Positions 34,430 through 45,690 of a DNA stretch of 64,000 nucleotides are shown here, piece after piece (the stretch's first letter is position 1; each line of letters starts with the position of its first letter). The DNA comes from Lysobacterales bacterium. Lineage in GTDB: Bacteria; Pseudomonadota; Gammaproteobacteria; Xanthomonadales; Xanthomonadaceae. The translations under genes and the position numbers were made by a program. Under the pieces are notes generated by a model. It ran no database searches and was not told the DNA's origin. It saw nothing but the letters and a program-made list of their open reading frames with translations. The stretch is taken from positions 1 through 64,000 of the forward strand of contig JAEKKX010000017.1 in NCBI GenBank assembly GCA_019510125.1, read 5' to 3'.

Positions 34430-36358
34430 GTGATCAATCACTTGCGGATCACAGTTAGCGCGCTACTCGCACTGGCGTTCGCCTTCGCGGCGGCGCCGGC
34501 GTGGGCGCTCGGGCTGGGACAGATCAAGGTGCTGTCCCAGCGCGACCAGCCGCTGCTGGCCGAAATTCCGGTCATTTCCGCCGATCCGTCCGAACTGGAG
34601 GCCCTGCAGGCCCGGTTGGCGTCGCCGGACACCTTCGCCCGGGTCGGCCTGGCGCCGCCGGCGGGGATCGTCTCCGACCTGCAGTTCGCCGTGGCCCTCG
34701 ACGCCCGCGGTCGGCCGGTGGTGCGAGTCACCAGCGCCGCCCCGGTGGCGCAGCCCCTGCTGACCTTCCTGCTGGAAGTCGACTGGGGGCAGGGGCGGCT
34801 GGTCCGCGAGTATTCCGCGCTGATCGACACCCCGCAGACCGCGGCCGCGCCGGTGCAGCCGCCGATCCAGGAAGCCGCGGTCGACCCGGTCGACGTGGTG
34901 ATCCGTGCGCCGGAACCGGCGCAGGAACCCGAGAATCCGCTGACCGCCGAGGCGCCGAAGCCGGTGCCTCTGCCGGCCGCCAAGCCGACGCCGCCCCCGG
35001 CGCCGAAGCCCGAACCCGACGTGCTGCAGGCGCAGGCCCCGGTGCCGGTGCCGCTGTCGCCGCCGGCCGAGAGCGAGGTCGCGGCCGCCGCCCCGATCGA
35101 GGTGGTGTCCGACGCGCAGACCCGCGAGGTCAGGCGCGGCGAGACCCTGAGCGGCATCGCCGCGGGCCTCGGCGGCGGCCACACGCTCGACCAGACCCTG
35201 GTCGCGCTGCTGCGCGCCAATCCCGAGGCCTTCATCGGCGGCAACGCCAACCGGCTGCGCGCCGGCGCGGTGCTGCGCATCCCGGATGCCGCCGGCATCG
35301 ATCGCTACTCGCCGGAGGAGGCCGCGCTGGTGATGCGCGAGCAGACCGTGCAGTGGCGCGCGGGCCGGGCGTTGCCGCAGCCGCCGGCGGTGGTCGGCGC
35401 CGCGCCCGCGGACGCCGTGGCGGCGACGCCCGCGAAGACGACGGGCGCGCCGCGCGCCGCACGCGGCGCCGCGCAGGCGCGGCTGGAGATCGTGCCGGCG
35501 TCCGGCGACGAAGCGAAGCGGGCAGGACAGCGTTCCGGCGTGAGCGCCGGAGGCGAGGGCGAGATGGTGCGAGAGCAGCAACTGCAGGAAACGAAAGAGG
35601 CGCTGTCGGCGCGCGACGCCGAAGTGCAGGAACTCAAGGCGCGGGTCGCCGAGCTGGAGCAACTGCAGCAGAAGCAGACCCAGTTGATGGAGATGAAGGA
35701 CAGCGCGCTGGCCTCGGCCGAGCAGAAGCTGGCCGCCCGCCAGGCCGCGGCGCCTGAGGCGACGGCCGGGCTCGGTCCTTGGATCGGCGCCGCGGGCGGC
35801 CTGGTGCTGCTGGCCCTGGTCGCGGTGTGGTGGATGCGCCGCCGTGCGGCGGCCGCGTCGCCGGCAGCCAGGCTGGTGTCCGGCTTCGAGCCCCCGCGCG
35901 GCGAGACCCGCGAGGTCGATGCGTTCGTGGCCGAAGACGCGGCGACGTTCGCGGACGAGGCGAGGGACGGGGCCGGGGACGCTGTCGACGACGATGCGGC
36001 GCCCGATGTCGCGTTCGATCCCGCGCCCGGCGTCGCTGCGCCGGCCGCCGCCGATTTCGCCGACGCGGCGCGCACGCCGCCCCCGGCGGAAGCCCCCGCA
36101 CCGGCGCCTGCGCCGTCGCCCGCACCGTCGCGGCTGGACCCGCTGGCGCGCGCGGTGCCGACCTGGCACTCGGGCGGCGTCGAGGTGGGCCCGCTGAATT
36201 CCGCCCCGCCGGGGCAGGGCCGGCTGGACCTGGCCAAGGCCTATCTCGAGATGGGCGACCGCGACACCGCGCGCAGCCTGCTGCAGGAAGTCGCCGCCCG
36301 CGGCGACACTCTCGGCGTCCGCATGGAAGCCGAACGCCTGCTGCAGGGCCTGCGCTGA
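34430..36358 (+). CDS. fimV: FimV-like peptidoglycan-binding pole protein
   Basis: 642-residue inner-membrane protein that in Pseudomonas organises the cell pole and type IV pilus assembly. A signal peptide ([18 protein letters not shown]) precedes the conserved N-terminal region [23 protein letters not shown] LysM domain lies at about 233-285. A Gln/Glu-rich coiled coil lies at about 380-440, and one membrane helix at about 447-468 ([21 protein letters not shown]). The C-terminal FimV/TPR region is [24 protein letters not shown]. The start is the GTG at 34430, with AGGGG upstream. Confidence 0.92.
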   Translation: MINHLRITVSALLALAFAFAAAPAWALGLGQIKVLSQRDQPLLAEIPVISADPSELEALQARLASPDTFARVGLAPPAGIVSDLQFAVALDARGRPVVRVTSAAPVAQPLLTFLLEVDWGQGRLVREYSALIDTPQTAAAPVQPPIQEAAVDPVDVVIRAPEPAQEPENPLTAEAPKPVPLPAAKPTPPPAPKPEPDVLQAQAPVPVPLSPPAESEVAAAAPIEVVSDAQTREVRRGETLSGIAAGLGGGHTLDQTLVALLRANPEAFIGGNANRLRAGAVLRIPDAAGIDRYSPEEAALVMREQTVQWRAGRALPQPPAVVGAAPADAVAATPAKTTGAPRAARGAAQARLEIVPASGDEAKRAGQRSGVSAGGEGEMVREQQLQETKEALSARDAEVQELKARVAELEQLQQKQTQLMEMKDSALASAEQKLAARQAAAPEATAGLGPWIGAAGGLVLLALVAVWWMRRRAAAASPAARLVSGFEPPRGETREVDAFVAEDAATFADEARDGAGDAVDDDAAPDVAFDPAPGVAAPAAADFADAARTPPPAEAPAPAPAPSPAPSRLDPLARAVPTWHSGGVEVGPLNSAPPGQGRLDLAKAYLEMGDRDTARSLLQEVAARGDTLGVRMEAERLLQGLR

Positions 36359-36396
36359 GGGCCGGTCCCGCGGCGTCCGGACTGGCGGGATCGACG

Positions 36397-37188
36397 ATGC
36401 GCTACGCCCTCGGCGTCGAATACGACGGCAGCGACTTCCACGGCTGGCAGCGGCTGACCGCGCACGGCGAGGACGGTGGCCCACCGACCCTGCAGGCCGC
36501 GCTCGAAGCGGCGTTGTCCGGCGTCGCCGATCATCCGGTCGAGACCGTCTGCGCCGGCCGCACCGACGCCGGGGTCCACGCCGAATGCCAGGTGGCGCAT
36601 TTCGATTCCGACGCCGTCCGCGACCCGCGCGGCTGGATGCTCGGCACCACCGCGCGGCTGCCGCCATCGATGCGCATCCGCTGGTGTGCGCCGGTGCCGG
36701 ACGATTTCAGCGCCCGCTTTTCGGCGCGCGCCCGCCGTTACCGCTATCGCCTGCTCAACCACCAGGTGCGCCCGGCGCTCGGCCGGCAGTGGCTGGCCTG
36801 GGACCGTCGCCCGCTCGATGTCGCCGCGATGCATCGCGCCGCGCAGCAGTTGCTGGGCGAACGCGACTTCTCCGCCTTCCGCACCGTCCACTGCCAGGCC
36901 GCGCATGCGCGCCGCGAACTGCAGCGGCTCGACGTGATCCGCGACGGCGAGATCGTCACCTTCAGCGTGCAGGCCAACGCCTTCCTGCACCACCAGGTGC
37001 GCAACATGGTCGGCTCGCTGCTGGACGTCGGCGCCGGCCTGCAGCCGGAGGCGTGGATCGCCGAGGTGCTCGAAGGCCGCGATCGCACCTTGGCCGGACC
37101 GACCGCGCCGGCGCAGGGGCTGGTGTTCGTCGGCCCGCTGTATCCGCGCGACTGGCCGCTGCCGGCGGAGGTGCTGTTCGATGCCTGA
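36397..37188 (+). CDS. truA: tRNA pseudouridine(38-40) synthase
   Basis: Converts uridines 38-40 of many tRNAs to pseudouridine. It is 263 residues. The catalytic Asp is D57 in [22 protein letters not shown] at the start and [17 protein letters not shown] near the end are family motifs. It overlaps trpF by 8 bp, as is usual for this gene pair in Xanthomonadaceae. Confidence 0.97.
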   Translation: MRYALGVEYDGSDFHGWQRLTAHGEDGGPPTLQAALEAALSGVADHPVETVCAGRTDAGVHAECQVAHFDSDAVRDPRGWMLGTTARLPPSMRIRWCAPVPDDFSARFSARARRYRYRLLNHQVRPALGRQWLAWDRRPLDVAAMHRAAQQLLGERDFSAFRTVHCQAAHARRELQRLDVIRDGEIVTFSVQANAFLHHQVRNMVGSLLDVGAGLQPEAWIAEVLEGRDRTLAGPTAPAQGLVFVGPLYPRDWPLPAEVLFDA

Positions 37189-37843
37189 TGCGTTCCGCTT
37201 CCCGCTGCGCACGCGGATGAAGTTCTGCGGCATGACCCGCGTGGACGACGCGCTGGCCGCCGCGGCGCTGGGCGTGGACGCGATCGGCCTGATCTTCGCC
37301 GCGCGCAGCAGGCGCCGGGTCGACCCCGCGGCGGCTGCGGCGATCCGCGCTGCGCTGCCGCCGCTGGTCGATGCGGTCGCGCTGTTCATGGACAACGACG
37401 CCGACGAGGTCCGCGCGACGATCGAGCGCGTGCGCCCGAGCCTGCTGCAGTTCCACGGCGGCGAGGACGACGCCTTCTGCGCCGGTTTCGGCCTGCCGTA
37501 CCTCAAGGCGGTCGCGATGGGCGGCGAGGGCGAGCGCGCCGACACGCTGTGCGCGCGCTGGCCGCGGGCGGCGGCGTTCCTGTTCGACAGCCACGCGAAG
37601 GGCGAGGCCGGCGGCAGCGGCCGCACCTTCGACTGGGCGCGGGTGCCGGACGACTTCGCGCGGCCGTTCCTGGTCGCCGGCGGACTGACGCCCGACAACG
37701 TCGCCGACGCCATCCGCGCCACCGGCGGCTGGGGCGTGGACGTGTCCAGCGGGATCGAGGGCGACGTGCCCGGGGTCAAGGACCTCGCCCGCATGCGCCG
37801 CTTCGCCGACGAAGTGCGCCGCACGGACGCCGCGCGCGCCTGA
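37181..37843 (+). CDS. trpF: Phosphoribosylanthranilate isomerase
   Basis: Isomerises phosphoribosyl-anthranilate in tryptophan biosynthesis. It is 220 residues. [10 protein letters not shown] (14-23) holds the general base Cys16. [19 protein letters not shown] and [16 protein letters not shown] are phosphate-binding parts, and [16 protein letters not shown] ends the family signature. Its start overlaps truA by 8 bp. It precedes the trp regulator and trpBA, but on the opposite side of the LysR gene. Confidence 0.96.
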   Translation: MPDAFRFPLRTRMKFCGMTRVDDALAAAALGVDAIGLIFAARSRRRVDPAAAAAIRAALPPLVDAVALFMDNDADEVRATIERVRPSLLQFHGGEDDAFCAGFGLPYLKAVAMGGEGERADTLCARWPRAAAFLFDSHAKGEAGGSGRTFDWARVPDDFARPFLVAGGLTPDNVADAIRATGGWGVDVSSGIEGDVPGVKDLARMRRFADEVRRTDAARA

Positions 37844-37857
37844 CCCGCGAGAACGGC

Positions 37858-38748
37858 TCAGCCCGGCGCCAGCGCCTGCCGCAGCCAGTCCGCGAGACGC
37901 CCGATCCGCGGATCCGCGTTGCGCTTCGCCGCGCACAGCACCCACTGCGCGTCGGTCTCGACGAACCCCCAGGGCGCGATCAGCCGGCCGTTGGCGAGGT
38001 CCTCGGCCACCAGCGGTTCCGGTGCGATCGCGACTCCCAGCCCGGCCGCGGCCGCTTCCAGCAGGTAGTACAGCCGGTCGAAGCGGGTGCCCATCTGCAG
38101 CGTCGCCGGGTCGAGCGCGATCCGGGTCGCCCATTCCTGCCACGCCTGCGGCCGCGAGGCGGTGTGCAGCAGCGCGTGCGCCGCGATCGCCGACGGCGGC
38201 GCGCCGCGCAGCGCGTCGGCGCCGGGCCACAGCGGGCTGAGCACCGGGCCGATGCGCTCGGCCGCCAGCGCGTGGACCTGCCAGTCGACCGGCCACGGCG
38301 GCGTGGCGATCATCAGCGCCGCGTCCAGCCCGGCGAGGCGGGCGTCGGGCCGGCGTTCGTTCGCCGACAGGTGCAGCGGCAGGTCGGGGCACTCGCGCGC
38401 CAGCCTTTCGAGACGCGGGATCATCCATCGGGCGAGGATGCTGCCCGGGCAGCCCAGCACCAGCGGCGCCTGCTGCGGTCCGCGGCGCAGGTCGGCCCAG
38501 GCGCGGCGCAGGGGATCGAGCGCGTCCGCCGCCGCCGCGTGCAGGCGGCGGCCGGCCGGGGTCAGCGCCAGCCCGCGGCCCTCGCGGACGAACAGCGGCG
38601 CGCCCAGCGCCTCCTCGAGCTGGCGCAACTGGCGGCTCACCGCGCCGTGGGTGACGTGCAGTTCGGCCGCGGCGCGGCTGACGCTGTCCAGCCGGGCGAC
38701 GGCCTCGAAGGCGCGGAGGGCGTTGAGTGGGGGCAGGTCGCGGGCCAT
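37858..38748 (-). CDS. trpI: LysR-family regulator of trpBA (TrpI-like)
   Basis: 296 residues. The N-terminal winged helix (about 8-67; [35 protein letters not shown] split at about 8-43) is followed by the substrate-binding domain. It is divergent from trpBA. In Pseudomonas the TrpI protein, a LysR member in the same arrangement, activates trpBA when indoleglycerol phosphate accumulates. This is homology by context, not shown here. A perfect dyad sits 2 bp upstream of its start. Confidence 0.85.
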   Translation of the reverse strand: MARDLPPLNALRAFEAVARLDSVSRAAAELHVTHGAVSRQLRQLEEALGAPLFVREGRGLALTPAGRRLHAAAADALDPLRRAWADLRRGPQQAPLVLGCPGSILARWMIPRLERLARECPDLPLHLSANERRPDARLAGLDAALMIATPPWPVDWQVHALAAERIGPVLSPLWPGADALRGAPPSAIAAHALLHTASRPQAWQEWATRIALDPATLQMGTRFDRLYYLLEAAAAGLGVAIAPEPLVAEDLANGRLIAPWGFVETDAQWVLCAAKRNADPRIGRLADWLRQALAPG

Positions 38749-38749
38749 G

Positions 38750-38772
38750 ACCTGTGAACTTTACTCACAGGT
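38750..38772. promoter_or_regulatory. Putative LysR operator (perfect dyad)
   Basis: ACCTGTGA-N7-TCACAGGT, a perfect 8-bp inverted repeat with 7-nt spacer. Its core TGTGA...TCACA fits the T-N11-A LysR pattern. It lies 2-24 bp upstream of the LysR ATG and 102 bp from trpB. Autorepression and activation of trpBA would both be plausible. The half-sites also resemble CRP/Clp boxes, but the spacing (N7) differs from the CRP N6. Confidence 0.7.
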
Positions 38773-38873
38773 TGTGTTGATTTCATGCCTTATGTCGACC
38801 CGGAGCCTGCGCTAAAGTGAGGGATCGCCGGCCGCCGTGGCCGTTGCGCGATTCCTTCAGGCGACTCGCCGTC

Positions 38874-40100
<1,227 letters not shown>

Positions 40101-40110
40101 TTCCTGCATC

Positions 40111-40274
40111 GTAGGAGCGACGTCAGTCGCGACCCCGCGCCGCCGCTCCCTCGCATCGCGCCCAACGCCCCGCCCCGCATACCCGCTTTCGTCGCAGTCC
40201 GTTGTTCCGTTCGCTTGCGGCTCACGCCGCTCCTGCACGTCGTTCCGCTCGGTCGCGGCTTGCGCCGCTCCTAC
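40111..40274. repeat. REP cluster between trpB and trpA
   Basis: Forward GTAG-REP at 40111-40132, identical over 20 bp to that at 33211. A reverse partner lies at 40253-40274 and a degenerate reverse copy at about 40215-40236. The three occupy most of the 198-bp trpB-trpA gap. Confidence 0.85.
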
Positions 40275-40298
40275 AAACAGCAAGAAGCCTCGCTTCCC

Positions 40299-41102
40299 AT
40301 GACCCGCATCGCCCCCCGCTTCGCCCAGCTCAAGTCCGCCGGCCGCAAGGCCCTGGTGCCGTTCCTCACCGCCGGCGATCCGTCGAAGGAGGCCACCGTG
40401 CCGGTGATGCACGCGCTGGTCGCCGCCGGGGCCGACGTGATCGAGCTCGGGGTGCCGTTCTCCGACCCGATGGCCGACGGACCGACCATCCAGCGCAGTT
40501 CCGAGCGTGCGCTGGCGCGCGGCGCGGGCCTGACCTTCGTGCTCGACGCCGTGCGCGAATTCCGGGCGACCGACGCCGACACGCCGGTGGTGCTGATGGG
40601 CTACCTCAACCCGGTCGAGATCCGCGGCTACGCCCGCTTCGCCGCCGATGCCGCCGCGGCCGGGGTCGACGGCCTGCTGCTGGTCGACCTGCCGCCGGAA
40701 GAGGCCGACGACCTGCGCGCGGCGATGCGCGAGCACGGCCTGTCGCTGATCCTGCTGGCGTCGCCGACCACGCCCGACGCCCGGCTCGACCGTCTCTGCG
40801 CCGACGCCGAGGGCTACCTCTACTACGTCAGCTACGCCGGCGTGACCGGCGCCGATCGCCTGGACGCCGGGGACGCCGGCGCGCACCTGGCGACGATCCG
40901 CGCCCGCGCCGGGGCGCCGGTGGTGGCCGGGTTCGGCATCAAGGACGCCGCCAGCGCGGCGGCGATGGCGCGTTCGGCCGACGGCGTGGTGGTCGGCAGC
41001 GCGCTGGTCGCGGCGCTGGCCGACGCGACCGACGTCGCCGACGCCCAGGCCCGCGCCCGGACGTTCCTCGCCCCGCTGCGGGCCGCACTCGACGCCGGCT
41101 GA
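40299..41102 (+). CDS. trpA: Tryptophan synthase alpha subunit
   Basis: Cleaves indole-3-glycerol phosphate to indole. It is 267 residues. The catalytic E49 and D60 (ELGVPFSDPMADGPTIQ) are in the same positions as in Salmonella. ALVPFLTAGDP and YYVSYAGVTGADR are further signatures, and FGIKDAASAAAMA is the phosphate loop. The start follows the REP cluster, so a trpBA transcript would contain palindromes. Confidence 0.96.
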   Translation: MTRIAPRFAQLKSAGRKALVPFLTAGDPSKEATVPVMHALVAAGADVIELGVPFSDPMADGPTIQRSSERALARGAGLTFVLDAVREFRATDADTPVVLMGYLNPVEIRGYARFAADAAAAGVDGLLLVDLPPEEADDLRAAMREHGLSLILLASPTTPDARLDRLCADAEGYLYYVSYAGVTGADRLDAGDAGAHLATIRARAGAPVVAGFGIKDAASAAAMARSADGVVVGSALVAALADATDVADAQARARTFLAPLRAALDAG

Positions 41103-41273
41103 GCGCCCGGCCCATCCCCGCGATCTTGCCGCGACCCTGCGCCGGCGTAGGGGGCGTTTCCTTGTGGATCAATGGCTTGCCGGCGATGGCGGCGTCGCCG
41201 CGGCCTGATAGACTTGCGAGCCGGTCGGGGAGTGACCGGATCCCGTCCCTCTTCACCGGAAAGGTTTCCACGC

Positions 41274-42161
41274 ATGTCCTGGCTCAAGAAACTGATGCCC
41301 GCGAGCATCCGCACCGACACCAATGCCGCGCGCAAGCGCAGCGTGCCCGAAGGGCTGTGGGAGAAGTGCGACGGCTGCGGCGCGGTGCTCTACCGCCAGG
41401 AGCTTGAGGACAACCTCGAAGTCTGTCCGAAGTGCGGTTTCCACGGCGCGATCCGCGCCCGCCGCCGCCTCGGCGCCTTCCTCGACGCCGGCACCGGCAT
41501 CGAGATCGCGCCGGAACTCGGCCCGGTCGATGTCCTCAAGTTCAAGGACCAGAAGAAGTACTCCGACCGGATCAAGGCCGCGCAGAAGAACACCGGCGAG
41601 CGCGATGCGCTGATCGCGATGGAGGGCGCGCTGCGCGGCCGTCCGATCGTCGCCGCCGCGTTCGACTTCGCGTTCATGGGCGGCTCGATGGGCTCGGTCG
41701 TCGGCGAGCGCTTCACCCGCGGCGTCGAGCGCGCGGTCGACCTGCAGGCGCCGTTCGTGTGCTTCTCCGCCAGCGGCGGCGCGCGCATGCACGAGAGCCT
41801 GTTCTCGCTGATGCAGATGGCCAAGACCTCCGCCGCGCTCGGTCGCCTGCGGGCGAAGGGCCTGCCGTACATCTCGGTGATGACCAACCCGACCACCGGC
41901 GGCGTGTCCGCGTCGTTCGCGATGCTGGGCGACGTCAACATCGCCGAGCCCGGCGCGCTGATCGGCTTCGCCGGTCCGCGCGTGATCGAACAGACCGTCC
42001 GCCAGACCCTGCCCGAAGGGTTCCAGCGCCCCGAATTCCTGCTCGAGCACGGCGTGCTCGACCAGATCTGCGACCGCCGCGAGCTGCGCGAACGCATCGC
42101 CCACCTGGTCGCGCTGCTGATGAAGCTGCCGGAGCCGGAGGACGAGGCGGCGGAAGCCTGA
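41274..42161 (+). CDS. accD: Acetyl-CoA carboxylase, carboxyltransferase beta subunit
   Basis: Makes malonyl-CoA for fatty acid synthesis together with AccA. It is 295 residues. The N-terminal zinc ribbon is C32-x2-C35 ... C51-x2-C54. [19 protein letters not shown] and [21 protein letters not shown] bind CoA and biotin. The start is [12 protein letters not shown]. The gene follows trpA by 171 bp. Confidence 0.97.
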   Translation: MSWLKKLMPASIRTDTNAARKRSVPEGLWEKCDGCGAVLYRQELEDNLEVCPKCGFHGAIRARRRLGAFLDAGTGIEIAPELGPVDVLKFKDQKKYSDRIKAAQKNTGERDALIAMEGALRGRPIVAAAFDFAFMGGSMGSVVGERFTRGVERAVDLQAPFVCFSASGGARMHESLFSLMQMAKTSAALGRLRAKGLPYISVMTNPTTGGVSASFAMLGDVNIAEPGALIGFAGPRVIEQTVRQTLPEGFQRPEFLLEHGVLDQICDRRELRERIAHLVALLMKLPEPEDEAAEA

Positions 42162-42205
42162 GTCCGCGTCCCGTGCGTCGCACGTGGTACGGGTCGCGGA
42201 CAGGC

Positions 42206-42281
42206 GCGTCATCCTCGCGAACGCGAGGACCCGCGTTCGATCGCCGATTCGCGTCGGGTCCCCGCATTCGCGAGGATGACG
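42206..42281. repeat. Imperfect inverted repeat, dispersed-repeat type
   Basis: GTCATCCTCGCGAACGCGAG (42208-42227) is mirrored at 42255-42280, where the reverse complement reads GTCATCCTCGCGAATGCGGG. The two arms enclose about 20 bp. The core matches the GTCATCC... palindromes common in Xanthomonad intergenic DNA. It lies between accD and glmM, and its right arm overlaps a short upstream extension of the glmM frame. Confidence 0.75.
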
Positions 42282-42344
42282 GCATCGGCTCGCCTTTTCC
42301 GTCTTGACGACATCAAGACCACATACGCTTTGGGGCGTTTTTCG

Positions 42345-43715
42345 ATGAGCAGAAAGTACTTCGGCACCGACGGCATCCGCGGACGCGTGGGCGAGGGCCC
42401 GATCTCGGCGGACTTCGTGCTGCGGCTGGGCAACGCCTACGGCCATGCGCTGCGCGAGGCGGGCATGCGCCCGGACGCGCGCGCCGGCGGGCAGTGGCGC
42501 AAGCCGCTGGTGGTGATCGGCAAGGACACCCGCATCTCCAACTACATGTTCGAGGCGGCGCTGGAGGCCGGGCTGGTCGCGGCCGGCGTCGACGTGCAGT
42601 TGATGGGCCCGATGCCGACGCCGGCGGTCTCGCACCTCACCCGGTCGCTGGGCGCGGACGGCGGCATCGTCATCAGCGCCTCGCACAATCCGCACTACGA
42701 CAACGGCATCAAGTTCTTCTCGGCCGAGGGCGAAAAGCTCGACGACGCCACCGAACTGGCGATCGAGGCCGCGCTCGACAAACCGTTCTCGACGGTGCCG
42801 TCCGACCAGCTCGGCAAGGCGGTGCGCACCCGCGACGCGATCGGCCGCTACGTCGAGGCGTGCAAGGGTTCGGTGCCGCGGCGGTTCGACCTCGGCGGCA
42901 TGCGCATCGTCGTCGACTGCGCCCACGGCGCGACCTACCAGGTCGGCCCGCTGGTGCTGCGCGAGATGGGCGCGCGGGTCGAGGCCATCGGCGTCGATCC
43001 CAACGGCCTGAACATCAACGACGGCGTCGGCTCGACCCATCCCGAGGCGCTGGTCGAGCGCGTGCGCGAGACCGGCGCCGACCTCGGCATCGCCTTCGAC
43101 GGCGACGGCGACCGCGTGCTGTTCGTCGACGGCGCCGGCCAGGTGCGCGACGGCGACGATCTGCTGTACGTGCTCGCCACCGACTGGAAGGACGGCGGCC
43201 GCCTGCGCGGGCCGGTGGTCGGCACGTTGATGACCAACTACGGGCTGGAGCGCGCCTTCGCCGAGCGCGGCATCGCGTTCGTGCGCACCAAGGTCGGCGA
43301 TCGCTACGTCCACCAGGCGCTGCTGGAGCGCGACGGCATTCTCGGCGGCGAGACCTCCGGCCACCTGCTGTGCCTGGACCGGGTCAGTTCCGGCGACGGC
43401 ATCGTCAGCGCGCTGCAGGTGCTGGAAGTCCTGCGCCGGCGCGGGCTGAGCCTGCAGCAGTTGCTGGCCGGGTTCGGCAAGGTCCCGCAGAAGACCGTCA
43501 ACGTGAAGGTCGCCGCCGGCAGTCGCCCGGCCGAGGCCGAGAGCGTCAAGGCCGCGCTGGCCGCGGCGCAGGCGGCGGTGCAGGGCAGGGGGCGCGCGTT
43601 CCTGCGCCCGTCCGGCACCGAGCCGGTGGTCCGGGTCACGGTCGAGGCCGACGACGCCGGCCTGATGCAGGCGACCCTCGACCGCCTGGCCGACGCGGTC
43701 CGCGCCGCGGCTTGA
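42345..43715 (+). CDS. glmM: Phosphoglucosamine mutase
   Basis: Interconverts glucosamine-6- and -1-phosphate for cell-wall and LPS precursors. It is 456 residues. The phospho-Ser is S113 ([17 protein letters not shown]). The Mg site is [11 protein letters not shown] (about 252-262). [15 protein letters not shown] opens the protein. [11 protein letters not shown] near the end binds phosphate. I start at [10 protein letters not shown]. In many Xanthomonads glmM is next to tpiA; here three genes separate them. Confidence 0.96.
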   Translation: MSRKYFGTDGIRGRVGEGPISADFVLRLGNAYGHALREAGMRPDARAGGQWRKPLVVIGKDTRISNYMFEAALEAGLVAAGVDVQLMGPMPTPAVSHLTRSLGADGGIVISASHNPHYDNGIKFFSAEGEKLDDATELAIEAALDKPFSTVPSDQLGKAVRTRDAIGRYVEACKGSVPRRFDLGGMRIVVDCAHGATYQVGPLVLREMGARVEAIGVDPNGLNINDGVGSTHPEALVERVRETGADLGIAFDGDGDRVLFVDGAGQVRDGDDLLYVLATDWKDGGRLRGPVVGTLMTNYGLERAFAERGIAFVRTKVGDRYVHQALLERDGILGGETSGHLLCLDRVSSGDGIVSALQVLEVLRRRGLSLQQLLAGFGKVPQKTVNVKVAAGSRPAEAESVKAALAAAQAAVQGRGRAFLRPSGTEPVVRVTVEADDAGLMQATLDRLADAVRAAA

Positions 43716-43724
43716 GCGCGGTCC

Positions 43725-43738
43725 TTGACCAGGCTCAA
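43725..43738. promoter_or_regulatory. TTGA-N6-TCAA dyad upstream of an oxygenase gene
   Basis: TTGACCAGGCTCAA, followed by GCCGGC. It fits the FNR/ANR-type frame TTGA-N6-TCAA but differs from TTGAT-N4-ATCAA at inner bases. It is 135 bp before the ATG at 43874. The same 14-mer, with two changes, lies at 45658-45671. Confidence 0.4.
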
Positions 43739-43873
43739 GCCGGCGCCGGCCGCGTTCGCGCAGACTCCCTCGCCGGACCAGGACGGGCCTCGCCACCTGC
43801 CGGCGGACCGCCGGCCGGGCGATAATCCGTTCCCAACGACAAGCACGCGCATTCCACAGGACGACACGACGTC

Positions 43874-44830
43874 ATGAGCGACCAGCCCTACATCCCGACC
43901 CTGGACATCCGCCGTTTCACCGCGCCGAAGGACAGCGCCGACCGCGACGCCTTCGTCGCCGAACTCGGCGCCGCCTATCGCGAGTGGGGCTTCGCCGGCA
44001 TCCGCGGCCACGGCATCCCGCAGGACCTCATCGACGGCGCCTACGACGCCTTCGTCAAGTTCTTCGCCCTGCCCGAGGCCGTGAAGAAGCAGTACCACAT
44101 CGCCGGCGGCGGCGGCGCCCGCGGGTACACCGCGTTCGGCGTCGAAACCGCCAAGGACTCCAAGCATTTCGATCTCAAGGAGTTCTGGCACGTCGGCCGC
44201 GAGCACCGCGACGCGAAGTACGCCGACGTGATGCCGGCGAACGTGTGGCCGGCCGAGGTGCCGGAGTTCCGCGAGCGCGCACTGGCGCTGTACGACGCGC
44301 TCGACGGCCTCGGCGCGCGCATGCTGTCCGCGCTGGCGCTGAACCTCGGCCTGGCCGAGAACTTCTTCGCCGACAAGACCGACAACGGCAATTCGATCCT
44401 GCGCCCGATCCACTACCCGCCGATCACCACCGACGACGTGCCGAACGTCCGCGCCGGCGCGCACGAGGACATCAACCTGATCACGCTGCTGGTCGGCGCC
44501 AGCGCCGAAGGCCTGCAGGTGCTGTCGCGCAAGGGCGAATGGGTGCCGTACACCGCCGCCGCCGACACCATCGTGGTCAACATCGGCGACATGCTGCAGC
44601 GCCTGACCAACCACGTGCTGCCCTCGACCACCCACCGCGTGGTCAACCCGCCGGGCGACAAGGCCCGCCAGCCGCGCTACTCCACGCCGTTCTTCCTGCA
44701 TCCGAACCCGGATTTCCTGATCGACGTGCTGCCGAACTGCGTCGACGCCGACAACCCGAGCCGCTATCCGGAGCCGATCACCGCCCAGGGCTACCTCGAG
44801 GAGCGCCTGCGCGAGATCAAGCTGAAGTGA
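43874..44830 (+). CDS. Isopenicillin-N-synthase-like Fe(II)/2-oxoglutarate oxygenase
   Basis: 318 residues. Fe ligands: H197 and D199 (GAHEDINLITLL) and H254 (STTHRVVNP). R268 in RYSTPFF would bind the 2-oxoglutarate C5 carboxylate. The N-terminal DIOX_N region (IPTLDIRRF, REWGFAGIRGHGIP) is clear. These enzymes oxidise varied small molecules, from antibiotics to hormones, and the substrate is not predictable. A terminator follows. Its neighbour on the other side (44933-45622) is a second putative oxygenase. Confidence 0.92.
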   Translation: MSDQPYIPTLDIRRFTAPKDSADRDAFVAELGAAYREWGFAGIRGHGIPQDLIDGAYDAFVKFFALPEAVKKQYHIAGGGGARGYTAFGVETAKDSKHFDLKEFWHVGREHRDAKYADVMPANVWPAEVPEFRERALALYDALDGLGARMLSALALNLGLAENFFADKTDNGNSILRPIHYPPITTDDVPNVRAGAHEDINLITLLVGASAEGLQVLSRKGEWVPYTAAADTIVVNIGDMLQRLTNHVLPSTTHRVVNPPGDKARQPRYSTPFFLHPNPDFLIDVLPNCVDADNPSRYPEPITAQGYLEERLREIKLK

Positions 44831-44876
44831 TGGCCGCGCGTCGCCCTTCGGCGACGCACACCGCGGCATGAACGCG

Positions 44877-44903
44877 AAGGGCCGGCAGCGATGCCGGCCC
44901 TTT
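44877..44903 (+). terminator. Terminator between two convergent oxygenase genes
   Basis: A 10-bp perfect stem AAGGGCCGGC / GCCGGCCCTT with a 6-nt loop, followed by a short T-run (TTT at 44901-44903). It lies 46 bp after the stop at 44830. Confidence 0.7.
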
Positions 44904-44932
44904 CGCTTGCCGCACGGACGGCGCCGCGACGC

Positions 44933-45622
44933 TCAGCTCGCCATCCAGAAGAACACCGCCGCCATGCGCTTGGTCTCCAGGGTGTCGCCGCAGTAGCGGG
45001 TGGCGCTGTGGATCAGGTTGCTGTGGTACAGCAGCATCGTGTTGTAGCGATACGGCACGACCAGATCCTCGACGAACGAATCCGGCGGCACGAAGCGCGT
45101 GCCCAGCGCTTCGACGAGATTGGCGTGCGGCGGCGGCGCGATGTTGCCGCCGCGCTGGCCCATCGGCAGGCGCTGCCGGTAGAAGGCGGTGCCGCAGTCG
45201 GCCGGCACGTTCGGGTTGAGGTACAGCACCGCGGCGAACCGACACATCTTCCGCGAATCGGTGTGCGGCCGGGGCTCGCACTCGTCGCGGCCCACCACCT
45301 GGATGCAGTTGTGGTTGAGCCGCGCGTTGTCGTCGCCGGTGTCGCCGACCCACAGCTTCTTCTTGCCGGTGGCCTGTTTCACCTTGGCTTCGACGATCGC
45401 CAGTTCCTCCGGTTGCAGGCCCGGGATCACGCGCAGGCCGGGCCAGCTCTCCGGCTTGTGCGGATAGCCCTCGATCCAGTCGGTCCGCTGCAGGGTGCGG
45501 CTGCGCACGGCGTCGGGGTCGGGCAGGACGTCCTCGATCAGCCAGTAGTCGCGGCCCGGGGTGGGCTTGCGGTAGGGCAGGACGGGCAGGCGGGGCGGGG
45601 CGGGCGGGAAGCGTGCGTTCAT
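44933..45622 (-). CDS. Putative Fe(II)/2-oxoglutarate oxygenase (DUF6445-like)
   Basis: 229 residues. RPHTDSRKMCRFAAVLYLNP gives H120 and D122, and LIHSATRYCGD gives H205, a likely HxD...H iron site; R219 could bind 2-oxoglutarate. GTAFYRQRLP and YRYNTMLLYHSNLIH resemble DUF6445 and hydroxylase proteins. I infer the chemistry from this motif only. It is convergent with the isopenicillin-N-synthase-like gene and just upstream, on the same strand, of a TTGA-N6-TCAA dyad. Confidence 0.7.
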   Translation of the reverse strand: MNARFPPAPPRLPVLPYRKPTPGRDYWLIEDVLPDPDAVRSRTLQRTDWIEGYPHKPESWPGLRVIPGLQPEELAIVEAKVKQATGKKKLWVGDTGDDNARLNHNCIQVVGRDECEPRPHTDSRKMCRFAAVLYLNPNVPADCGTAFYRQRLPMGQRGGNIAPPPHANLVEALGTRFVPPDSFVEDLVVPYRYNTMLLYHSNLIHSATRYCGDTLETKRMAAVFFWMAS

Positions 45623-45657
45623 GGCCGGCGACTCTACCGGAAGCCCGGCGGCGGGCG

Positions 45658-45671
45658 TTGACCGGCCTCAA
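45658..45671. promoter_or_regulatory. Second TTGA-N6-TCAA dyad
   Basis: TTGACCGGCCTCAA then GCCGGCGG. Against the copy at 43725 it differs at two of 14 positions in the dyad and is otherwise identical over about 20 bp. It lies 36 bp upstream of the DUF6445-like start, and 20 bp downstream of the SDR gene's stop. Confidence 0.4.
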
Positions 45672-45690
45672 GCCGGCGGGTTCGGTGGCG

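Noticed and set aside
42301..42341. GTCTTGA-N5-TCAAGAC with following T-run as a terminator after accD
   Set aside because: The stem is 7 bp, the T-run is about 17 bases further on and directly before the glmM ribosome region, so a terminator there is unlikely.
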